Source of the DNA: Balanoglossus misakiensis | Taxonomy: Eukaryota; Hemichordata | Assembly (NCBI GenBank): GCA_040954595.2 | Contig: CM082596.2 | Location: forward strand, 2,480,001 to 2,544,000 | Reading direction: 5' to 3' | Length of the DNA: 64,000 bases | Part shown: one piece after another, positions 1-10,200 of the stretch | How the letters are laid out: the number at the start of each line of letters is the position of its first letter | How positions within the stretch are numbered: position 1 is the stretch's first letter | Position numbers and translations under genes: made by a program | Notes under the pieces: generated by a model | The model's input: only the letters and a program-made list of their open reading frames with translations | Told to the model about the DNA's origin: nothing | Database searches by the model: none

Positions 1-1451
1 TGGCCTCTTAGGGCAAATGAAGACATTCATTTCACTCGGGATTTTACCGACTCAACCTTCAGCTCTAACCACTTCAAGGAGCTTTTTCGAGGATAACAGT
101 TATTTCTTAAGATTATTTACGAGAGTATAGGAACTTCTCAGAGGGTCTGGTTTACTGAAAATTTCAATGCAGCTGGAATATTTCAATTTGGTCGCATACA
201 ACATGGATCTGGGGATGACCTTTGACAGAGGATGAATTTGACATGGCATCGTTCCAACAAACAACCAGCTTGTATTTTCTGATCATGGCATCTCCACACA
301 GCAGCTGTTCCAGTTTTATGACTGCTGAGTGACACAAGCCAAGAGATTTATACAAGCGGCAGACTGCTACTGCCGTGAGAAATGCTAACTTCATAGCAGT
401 CTTCTGCCCATGTGTCTATGATAATCTATCTCTGTCCACACCATGATCAAGAGCTAAGCAGGATCCTGAAGTACCTCAAGCACAGTGAATGAGTGATGCT
501 TTCCTTACAAATGGGTTGCCAGGGAGACAACTTCCAAGTTTGGAATAAAACTGACATTGACTGCTGTCAAGCCAGTGTGCATATGTGGTTTCTTTACTGT
601 CAACTGGATCAAATAATTTCTGTTGAAGAACAGCCTGGAATGATGTCAGTCAACCCAGTTTTTAGATCTGTTTCAAATTTACCTACTGAATACTTTTTAA
701 TTGGTCTTATGCTTTGTTTTTCATGTTAAGCTGGGCCTGTTTACAGCTAGAAAGGGGGTGACAGACCAAAACAGCAGGGAGCTGAGTAGTTTTGATTTGA
801 AGGGTAAACATTGCAACAAGAAACATAACTTTGTTTTTACACCTACGCATTCGTATCTGCAAGAGCCGAAATATCTCTATATGTTTAACTGGAAAAATCT
901 CTTTTAAGAAATACTCAGAAAAAAAGATTTATATCCGCATCTGTACTACCTGACTCACAACAAATATTAATTTTGTCTAGCACACATCCTGTGTGGGGTG
1001 CGTCAACCAACCAACCAACATTTGATATTTCCATCAGGTCGACAGGTCACCCCCGCATCAACAGAAATGGACTAGGCCCAACCACAGCTGCGCAGCCGAC
1101 CATCCCCAAGTTTATGAAATGCACAAAATGTTGACATTTTAAACTCAGATTATTCCATAAATATTAGACTCTGACGTCTGCAGTTATTCTGGGATGGAAT
1201 TTTTTATCATAACCACATTCCATGGGACGGTAGTTTCAGCTGACTTTTAAATACAATAAAAGAGTTTTTCACGTAAGCTGGCTATGTCAAATTGATGTGG
1301 GCCTTTCCTCTTTTCCCATGAAAAGGTTGTTACACACGCAAGCCTTACTTTAAACCCATTAATGTTGAATCGTACTGACAAAGAATGTAAACACAAAAGT
1401 GTATTAGCACGCACTGAGGAAAACCATGAGAGAGATACGAGAGACAGATAC

Positions 1452-1609
1452 GTCATAGACCACTTCGCAGATAGGGTATCTGCAATGCATGATGGTATAA
1501 TTTGCGTTCAACATAGCGTCTTGTACTCGTGGCTAACGCACGCGCTCAGAACGCAAACTGTCCCACAACACCCTGCGTTATTCTATCCGCGAAGTGGTCC
1601 ACGGATGAC
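1452..1609. repeat. Foldback (long imperfect inverted repeat) element
   Basis: The left arm (about 1452-1509) and right arm (about 1549-1609) are imperfect reverse complements over roughly 58 bases. Both start with GTCAT and share the core CCACTTCGCRGATAG and the inner end TTTGCGTTC. About 39 bases of unpaired, CG-containing sequence separate them. This is typical of a MITE or foldback element. No coding potential for a transposase is present. It could also be transcribed as a hairpin. Confidence 0.6.
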
Positions 1610-1674
1610 CTGGTTTGATGGCACATCTGCCACTTATCCAGGGTACAAGAGCGATAAGTCCGGTGTTGTTTAAT

Positions 1675-1765
1675 TAACCCTTTCACCACCATGGTTTGGC
1701 CCAAAGCCTTTGTATTCTATAGGAAACTTGGACCTCTATAGAGGCAACTGGGGGTGAAAGGGTTA
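1675..1765. mobile_element. MITE-like element, copy 1 (about 91 bp, 13-bp TIRs)
   Basis: The element begins TAACCCTTTCACC and ends with the exact reverse complement GGTGAAAGGGTTA. Inside are the near-palindromic CATGGTTTGG block and the perfect palindrome CCTCTATAGAGG. Three further copies or fragments occur in this window (6123, 23101, 27132), so this is an interspersed family rather than a chance palindrome. It has no coding capacity and would be non-autonomous. Confidence 0.75.
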
Positions 1766-1844
1766 GTTTAACAATCTCTACTATATAAACAGAGCCCTGA
1801 ACTGCATCTACAGTGTTCCATCTAGGATGACATCAACAGGGGGG

Positions 1845-1909
1845 ATTGTCCCTCCTTGCCAGAATACTGAGGGGGGGTGGTGTTCAGTCTGACAAGGAGG
1901 GACTGTAAT
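1845..1909. repeat. Short inverted repeat with G-rich loop
   Basis: TCCCTCCTTGCCAG near 1849 is mirrored by CTGACAAGGAGGGA near 1889, with one mismatch in the core. The roughly 26-base loop includes a run of seven G. Pairing appears to continue imperfectly into the loop (AGAATACTGA against TTCAGTCT). Likely another small foldback remnant. Confidence 0.45.
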
Positions 1910-2148
1910 ATTTTGTCAATTATTTGTGCGTATTACCATGACTGATATTATTTTCAGCCGGCACCGGTCGCCCCTTGGCCAATTGCTAGGGGGCACCAAT
2001 AGCACAATTAATTGCCACCTCTAGATGAAACACTGTACAAACAGTTCAATGTGGACACAAAGTTCTAATACACAGGCTCCAACTACACACAACCATTAGA
2101 TTAACCACATTCTCTCACTTTCAATAAATCACACTTTTTATTACTCAC

Positions 2149-4696
2149 TGGTATATTAAACGACTGTGCCAGGTACTTCAGTTGTGTGGCTTGCTTGCTC
2201 AGCACGTTACTCCTATGAATAAAATTCCCAGCGACGCTATTATCATATTCCTTCCGGATAAGAGACGCTATGGAATCAACGATAACCAGCTTGACTTTAT
2301 TCCGGATCATTTCCTCTTCCAAATTGTGTAATCTGAAAAAGTATAAAATCAACAGATTTGTTTTATTTCCTCACTTTAATGAGAGAACATTTTTCATACT
2401 CATTAAATTTTACCACTCTATCAAAGTCACAATCCATGAGGTTTTACTACTTTTAGATGATAAATAATTTAAACAGGTTGGGTCAGAGAAAATATACTGG
2501 TTGTTGTTTCTGTTCGACTTTCATTTCTTGAGGTTCAGTAGACTGTTTATGATTTACTCAAAAATATTTTGGCGCAAGATTTTCACGTATGATGTTTCAG
2601 TTTATTGGTGGATATATTTTTTCCAATTACCTTTGTAGAAGTTCTGAACATGTGGTCACATGATGAATGGTGATTTTGTTGGTGAGATCAGTCAGTTTAT
2701 CGTCGGAGTTGAAGTAATAAGGAAACCTGCACTGGGCAACCTCCACCAATCTGATTAAGAAAAAAAAAATAATAAACAAGCGTGAGGAGTCACAGTGATT
2801 GCTTCTGAAGATGTATGTACCACACCCTGCTCCTTTGCCTCTTTGGTATAGTCCTATTGTTATCATTGCTGAGGGAGGATTTATTCACATATGAAAAGGG
2901 GAGCTAAGTTCCCTGATTGAGAAATTGCAGTCAAAGGAAGGGGTATCGTTGATGTATTAAATTCAAAATTTGGTATATTTGCAATAATGTGGTCGTGGAA
3001 AATCACTGGGTGTACAAGACCGAATCACACTGACCAGACCCTAGGTGGCGCTGTTAAAGAAATTAAGTGGTGTACTCGTTCCTGGCTTTGATGTGAAAAT
3101 GATGGGATAAAGACACGGTGTACTGTGATCGATTTAGTCACACTGGTGGGATATTTCTTTCCCTTATTTAATTACCATCTAATTAGCTCCTAAAGAGAAG
3201 GACTTTGAAGCCAATCATGTAGAAAATTTGTTTCTATTCTGATCAAATTTCTGAAAATCGCCCGTTCCCCCAAACACCATGGAGATCCCATTACCCAGAT
3301 GTGGAATGGGTGTCACCAAATATTTTGCTTCGCAATTAAGTGTAACTGTGCCCTCTGAACCCAGGGGTCAGAGAAGGTCTGCACTCAATCAGGAAAGGAA
3401 TTTACCTTTGAGCAGAAAAAGCTCCCTCGGTGTCGATGTAAATAACACCACCATCCAAACCACCGAGATCTGACGGCAAAACTGCTAAGACACTCAGTAA
3501 GATGGATGTTTGCGTCTTGCCACAGCCAGGTGGGCCAGCAATCTAAACAATAATTTTAAAAGATAACTTTGTCACAGCTCAGCTGACACTTACAATGAGC
3601 ATGAATCTTCCCCCTTTTTCATCAATGATACCAGTTTTAGATTATGCTCAGAATAAACCTCCAAATTACACACATAAACACCAAATATACACACACTCAC
3701 TCACACAACATAAAATATCAACATACCTCTGTGACGCTTGCAACAGGCAATCCGCCGTGAAGCACACTATCCAACTGATCAAATGATGTGGCGAAAAATG
3801 CTTTCCCGATTTCACGCAGCTCTGCAGCCTTCAGAAATTCAACATTATTGGAAACACAAAATCAGCGATAAACCAACACATTCCAGAGACTGGAGGTGAT
3901 AGTGTAAATAAAGTGAAATAAACCGGCTAAAATTATTCAACCTTAATCATAGGTTACATTATATCACTTGTGTGTGTGTATACGTACAGTTTGAAGTTTG
4001 GGTAGGCAACTTCTGCTTGCCATGGAAACAATGGAGTTGACAGTCTTATGACAGACACCTGTGATCTTCAATAGCTCTAATGATGATTTGGTGAGGACAT
4101 CCTAAAAATGCAGAAAAATGATACACAATATGCTGTTACATTATTCTGCTACCTGTTTATTTAACTATATTGTTATACATTATGTCTGAGAGCCCGTAAG
4201 GTTTCTTCTTATAAGATTATGTATCTTATAGGATTATATATCTTATAAGAATCTTATAAGGGCATTTTTATCAGTGTTGACCAGAGTTACTGCTTCTCTG
4301 CTAAACAATAGAAATAAGGCTGGCCGCAATCGATCCATTGCCATTGTTTTGCTAATTAGACCCCAACTATTCTGATTGGCCAATTACTTTGCACACATCT
4401 GAAAGGGGTATACCACGGCGCTTGTGATTGGTCAATTTTGCTATGCATTCTTGGAACAGGTGTGGCAGTAGGAGGGGCGCCAGACAATGCACCATTGTTG
4501 ACCTTAGATTTGTCCTCATCTCCTGATCTGTAAGGTATCTCCAAGCTCGGCTATTACCTTGGTAACAGCCGAGTTTGGAGATACCTCGCTACTACCCATG
4601 TCAGCTACTTACCTTGCAAGTGGCCACATTTTGTTTTTCAAGTCTTTTCACAATAGCTTCGTCGAGCTTCAATCGCTTCACTCTTTTAGTTGCCAT
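2149..4696 (-). CDS. RAD51B: DNA repair protein RAD51 homolog 2 (RAD51B), 5' six exons; 3' end outside window
   Basis: RAD51 paralog expected to act in the BCDX2 complex in homologous recombination in the nucleus. Minus-strand exons: 4613-4696, 3988-4101, 3727-3828, 3406-3542, 2631-2750 and 2149-2332. They join in frame for 247 codons with GT-AG junctions. Start: the ATG at 4696 gives MATKRVKRLKLDEAIVKRLE, like the human N-terminus. Residues 29-66 form the N-terminal helical region. Walker A GPPGCGKT is at about residues 103-110, followed by VIYIDTEGAFSAQ. LVEVAQCRFPYYFNSDDKL matches the human protein closely. Walker B is LVIVD within VKLVIVDSIASLIRKE. The last exon ends at F-N-I-P; the human protein continues V-I-L-T-N-Q, so about 100 C-terminal residues are missing from the window. 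RAD51B rather than RAD51 or DMC1 because of the LVE(I/V)A..RFP.YFN block. Confidence 0.93.
4208..4260. repeat. Cluster of CTTATAAG palindromes
   Basis: Three exact CTTATAAG palindromes (4208, 4242, 4253) and intermediate degenerate copies lie in 53 bases of RAD51B intron 1. It is an AT-rich, cruciform-prone microrepeat with no recognised function. Confidence 0.5.
4533..4586. repeat. 54-bp near-perfect palindrome in RAD51B intron 1
   Basis: Arms 4533-4558 and 4561-4586 are reverse complements at 24 of 26 positions, separated only by TT. Arm cores are AGGTATCTCCAA and TTGGAGATACCT. It sits about 26 bp inside the intron from the exon 1 donor (4613). No target-site duplication was obvious. It could extrude as a cruciform or form an RNA hairpin next to the 5' splice site. 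Confidence 0.8.
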
Positions 4697-4954
4697 AGAA
4701 TCATCTATAATTAAACATCGCATAAAATTACCCCAAAATAACGCAGAAATGTACTACAGCGCTCATACTTTTGGTCGTCACGTTGCACAATTGGTTGGGT
4801 CCAGTCGCAGACTATATGTTGAAATAATGTGCTACCGTTTCAAATTGTGAAATAAATGTGACCCACAAATTTCTGACTTTGCTGATCAGACAGCATAAAG
4901 CTGTTTCCATTAAAATTAATATACTTACATGTCGGTTTCTTTGAGAAACGCGTG

Positions 4955-5064
4955 GCAATATTTACCGGAAGTATTTATTTGGCGGTGTTAAATTTGCAAT
5001 GTTTAGGTTTACCGCCTGTCAACGATGAGGGCGTTTCATAATTTGGAGACAGCTGCCTAGCAAC
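4955..5064 (-). promoter_or_regulatory. Candidate RAD51B promoter (ETS, E2F-like, X-box-like motifs)
   Basis: About 260-370 bp upstream of the RAD51B ATG are ACCGGAAGT (ETS/GABPA-type, near 4963), TTTGGCGG (E2F-like, near 4978) and, around 5051-5063, GCTGCCTAGCAAC, the reverse complement of an RFX X-box-like GTTGCTAGGCAGC. ETS and E2F sites suit a replication- and repair-linked gene. The motif reading is direct; the function is inferred. Confidence 0.45.
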
Positions 5065-5437
5065 GTAAATTTTAAACGTTTTCTTTTATATTGGGCCCTA
5101 AATTACTCATAACCACTGGACTAAGAGGTAATTCGAGTAATTCTCGATTAAACGATACCAGAATAAAACTGAAAATTTCTTTCGCGTGGTACCATTGTGG
5201 GAGCCCTCACAGGTCAAATGATAGTCTTTTGTTTTTACACATTCCAAAGTTTTTTCCTGGAAACTTCCAGCATTAGCAAGAACTAGATAAACACAATGAT
5301 CCAGAGCAGATTTTCGCCACACACTCAAATGCCATATTAAATTCCACCACCTATTATCAGATAGATGGCATTTCCTTCAATAAAGCAAATAAAATACAAT
5401 AAAACACAACACACAGCCAGAGTTTGTTGGAACCAAG

Positions 5438-7278
5438 TTTATTTGTGATTTCCATAAATAATTTCCAGTCTTTATGGCAAATGTTTTTTCCTCTCTTTTA
5501 TGTAAAAAGACGCTTATAAATTTCAGCATGACTACCCTATATATAATACAGAGCAAGTGTTACACTCCATTCACCACATGATGTGCGTCAAGCCCATTTC
5601 CCCTGAGCCAAGATTTAACGTCATTGTTCAGAATGGCAGTCAGACCTTCACACAGGAAAAAGGGGAAACAACATAAACATGTTAAGGGTGCTCAGTCACT
5701 GCACATGGGCGCTTCTCACAGCACCTGTGATTAAAGGCACCGGATTACACTCCACCCAAAATGTCTAGACAATTTGAAACCCCGAACAGAGAATACACTT
5801 CTCTACGTCTACATTTTTTTATTCCAGTCACCGTTGACTCCAACATTTGTAATTTTGCAAGACAAGGATCTAGCTTGTTGGTGTAATTTTAATTTCACTT
5901 GGCAACCACTAAAATTCCCTGGTTTTCATGACTGAGCTCCCTCAAATCAGACACGGGGGTTCTAAGACAACATTTTGCTGAAAGCGGACAAGAAGTCTGT
6001 ACAGCGTTTCAGTACTGAGAATTATCAGCAGCAAATGTACTATACCCAACAAAACTAATTTTATTCCCACCCTAGTGCCCCGAAAAAATATATCATTTGA
6101 AGCTTAAAACCAACTGATTGGTTTAACCCTTTCACCACCATGGTTTGGTCCAAATCCATTGTTTTCTATGGTACATCTGGACCTCTACAGAGGGAATTGG
6201 GGGTGAAAGGGTTAAGAAGTACAGCACCCTCACACAAAAGCAAGACATTCAGTTACTCTGTGAGTACAAGAGAAAAAAAGAGGAGTTTCCACATTCCTAT
6301 ACCCTCTTCTCCTGGATTCTGAACTGGAAAAATACACATCTGGAGTGATATATTTTAGACAATGCAAAAAACACGGTACAAATAAGGAAGATCTGATGGT
6401 GAGGATAGTCACATTTTCATTACAAGATATAAAATGTTCCATTTCAATATATTAACCTGCCAATGCTAAATTGATGTTTTTTTCTTCTGCAATTCATTAT
6501 AAAGGGGGGTAGGTAGGCATACAAATTTACAGCAATGACTTATTTGCTGGAATTGTTTCAATATCTGGTGATGCAAGTTTTACATCAGATTCAGGGTTGC
6601 ATGCTGCCTCTCCGGTGCAGGGTTGATATGAAAACAAAAAAGTATACAATTGCTAATCCACAGTTGGATAAGACAGCATACACTGTCATCTCTAGGGTTG
6701 TTGTGCATGGCGTTCTATAGACACTCAACCGATGATTTTACAAAAAATTTATTAACACAGATCAACCAGATAACATGGCAAGAGATTTAACATAAGTCAG
6801 AGGCAGGATCCCAGAATGCACTAGCACTTGTACAAACTTCTACGCTATGTTCCACCCTTTAGTAATTACAAAAAATATAACCAATAAGTTACTCTCGACT
6901 CCCAGAAACTATTTTTCACAATACCTCTGTTCCTACCCTTTTCCTGGTTATTTATACTGATAATACTTTTTTCTTCATATGTTCGTTTCCTTTTTTAAAT
7001 ATCTAAATAGTTTGTAGCGTAAACTTGGCATCCACAGGATATGCCAATGTTTTTACACATTGAAACAGGATCCTGATTTGTTATATATAATTCAAATTTC
7101 TTGACATATTGAAAAGTCTCCCACTGGAAGAGGCAGTATCTTTCTCAGGGAAACAGAAGTGACATATTTTGTCTTTAGTCTCTGCGCGTGTATACTGCCA
7201 GATTGTTTTGTTATCCCCTGTCAGGATTTGACCTGGCATGTCTGTCTTGCTGTGAGTGGTCTCTCGACTGGAGTGTGC
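5438..7278 (-). other. MTA 3' UTR with poly(A) signal at 5438-5443
   Basis: Sequence after the MTA stop codon (7279-7281) has no recognisable coding exon. A minus-strand AATAAA (TTTATT on plus at 5438-5443) is the first well-placed poly(A) signal before the RAD51B promoter. That gives a 3' UTR of about 1.8 kb containing a MITE copy at 6123-6215. Length and unspliced nature are inferred. Confidence 0.5.
6123..6215. mobile_element. MITE-like element, copy 2
   Basis: The best-preserved copy: 13-bp TIRs TAACCCTTTCACC and GGTGAAAGGGTTA flank the CCACCATGGTTTGGTCC core and CCTCTACAGAGG. It lies in the inferred MTA 3' UTR, so it would be transcribed and could fold into a hairpin in the mRNA. The open frames reading through it are incidental. 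Confidence 0.78.
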
Positions 7279-10200
7279 TTAATCATCATCGATGACGATT
7301 GGTTCTTGAGGGATAGTTGGTGCGGGCGGTGCAGGCTTCCCAGCGACCTTCTTCCATGGACAGCGGGCGATCTGTCTTTGTTGGGAAATCGACAACTGCT
7401 TGCGTAATTTCCTGGTGAAAAAAACAAGATTATATCATGTTAAGTGTTAAACCTTCCTAAGATTCTATAAGAAGTAACAAGACAAGCACCATCAGTCACT
7501 TTTGAGTTTCCTCCAGGCAAAGAAAAGAAATCTACTGAATTCACAGTTGAATTAGTATTTCTAATTCACAACACATACCTGGTCACTTCTGTGGCATGGA
7601 AACATACATCCTCTGGCGCATACATGGAGTTGGTCCTCTTTCTTCGTTTGACAGGGTGACTGTCGGAACGGCTGCTATGTGTGAACTGATGGCCACCATT
7701 CACGCCACGTCCCTGCAAAGGAAAGGCAAACATGAAGGGAATTACAAATTGTCATCATAATTACTTGGTATGTGTCCGTGTGTGTCCGTATGTCAGTATG
7801 GGTATACATAACTATATGCCGATATGTGCTTGGTATGTGTGTATGTTGGCATAGTGTGTGTGTAATGGACAACTGAGAATGAACACTTACTGAGGTGGCT
7901 GTGATTGGCTTGTTTGGTACCATTGGTTTTTGACCATCCAGGCGTACAACTCCTTGTTCTGTGATACAAAGAAGATTACCACATTATAACAACCATGTTA
8001 ATTCCTGACATGCAACAGTGACTCGAAACTGCATGCAGAGATCTGAGTAGAATCAGTTGTCAAAGATTTCATGCAAACACATTCTTTATACTGAAATATC
8101 ATGATCTTATTTAGTGATAAGTATTTGTTTGCTATACGACTATCATGTGCTTGTGAAGATGTGCACATAGGAGAACCATACAACTAGTTAAATCACAACC
8201 AACACGTGACAAGGGGTAGCACACATCACAAAATAACGCACAAGTTGCACGTTGACAACGACGACAAAGATCTGTGGAGATTGTACCTTTGATTGGCACA
8301 ATCTTGCTTGTGGATCGACCCACCACCGCGGCCAACTGACTACGTTTTGCCATTCCACCTTGCACCACAAAACGTGTCAGTGTGTTGTGTTAGAGTTAGA
8401 ATGAGGAAAGGACGTATGAATGTTGTTAGTACACAGCACTCATACACAGGTCAGATGGACAATAGACAAAGAGTCAAATTCACTTCCATTTTCATGCAGA
8501 ATCACACAGCAAATATGTTAGTTTCACCTTATTCACCAAAGTTTCATTCAAACCTCTGCCACCATGATTCACCGCAAAGATACAAAATACTGTGATACAG
8601 TTCACAGGAAATGCTAATGGACAAACGATATGCTGTTGGGTAAACATCATCACATGAAAGAGCTACTTACCATCCAGTCCGTTGTGTTGTTCATATCCAC
8701 GTTTCCTAAGGATTGTTGGGGATATTGTGTTGATTCCTGAGTTGTTATCATCCTTCCCTGTTGAGAAGTAAAGAAAATGATGCTTTTATCTGGGTTCATG
8801 TTCTTAGTCATTCAAAATTCCGAGACATTTCAGCAAATTTTCCAGGACCTTTGACCACACATACTGGACTTGAAAATGTGTTCGGTTATAGACATATTTC
8901 CAGATTAGACAGGGTTCAGTTTACACAGGTGTGACTGTACATCGAACATAGCACAATGAGTGGTACCTTTCTCTGGCTCAGGTCTGTGGATGAATGGTGA
9001 GAGGGGTGGCGGGAAGGACAGCCGTGGGGGTTCCCCTTTGGCCTTGGCCGGTTCCAGACATGCCGGTTTCTCCACCTTGGTGTCGATGCCGAGCCTGCCC
9101 ACCACGATGTCCGATGATGGCCACTGTTTCTTCTTCAGGACCAGATCCTTGGCTGCATCAGGCAGTCGCACTTGGCCTGCAGGCAAAATAAAAATTGTGA
9201 CGAGAGGGTTATAAGAATGCCGGACACTTCACTGCGATCCCTCAACTACGGTGATCATAGGGTTGGTTGGTCAAACCATTATTTACCAGAGTGTTGAGAT
9301 GTGAATATTACCTCAACAACACAATATATGTACCTACATATTACATGATATCACAGGGTTATATATAAAGTTTGGCATTATACGGAAGAGGGCACTGGGA
9401 TGGTGTTTTGGACGAGTCATTGGTCCAACACCTTGTATATATGGACCGTTACATATGGTTACACGGAAACATCTTGTATAACAATCAAGAGGAAAGCTAG
9501 CTATTAAAGCACAAAGGATAGAAAGGTTAATATAATCTTGTGGAAAGTAGCTGGGAGGATGCTGAAATGATAAGTGTCACAGCAGGAGACATAAGACTTC
9601 CAAGTCCCCGGTTATAAAATCAAGATGCTGGTCATTCTCTGCAATCAGGTGAAGTTTCTAAGTGAAATGTGTGAAAATGAGTAGAAGATCCACCATTCTA
9701 TGTTACCCAAGGTTTGCAAAGTATTAAAATGAGCTCCAGAAAATGAACTGACTCAAGGCCACATTGCTATCTACTCCAGAACAAAAGGAATTATTCATCA
9801 AACCATTTGCCAGTCATGTTAATCAGGTCAACACAATGACCAGTTAAACGACTGCGACAAAATCACATCAGCCAATCAAATCGCACCATCTCCACCAGCG
9901 AATATCGCCACCAGCCAATCAATCAATCAGCACACAAAACCCAAAGTCCAATCAACGAATCAAAACAACCAACGATCAGGTTACATATCAGCTTATAACT
10001 ACATCATGAACATGCAGGTCAATTCAATCTCATTATTCACAATAAACAATATTCCAGAAAACTTGTTTTTTTCTAACAATATTCCAGACTTTCTAATTCC
10101 GAGAGAGTGACTTACATTCCTGTTTGATTGCAGTGATATTCATTGGTGAGAAAGGCGCCCTCGCGTGGTGACGAGCGTTTAACAAATCTTTGCATACTCT

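Larger units (their letters stand above)
1..2148. other. Non-coding flank or intron downstream of RAD51B exon 6
   Basis: No exon of a recognisable family was found on either strand. RAD51B is transcribed leftward and its last visible exon ends in a good GTGAGT donor, so this stretch is most simply its next intron. The expected exon beginning V-I-L-T-N-Q was looked for on the minus strand and not seen. The stretch holds a foldback element, a MITE copy and a second inverted repeat, listed separately. The short open frames here show no family resemblance. Confidence 0.6.

Noticed and set aside
1362-1673. 103-codon open frame
   Set aside because: It overlaps the foldback element, whose inverted arms explain the sequence; no family resemblance.
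9840-9990. CCAAT-rich promoter in an MTA intron
   Set aside because: Repeated CAATCA words look like a simple-sequence drift; no TATA, donor or downstream exon supports a promoter.
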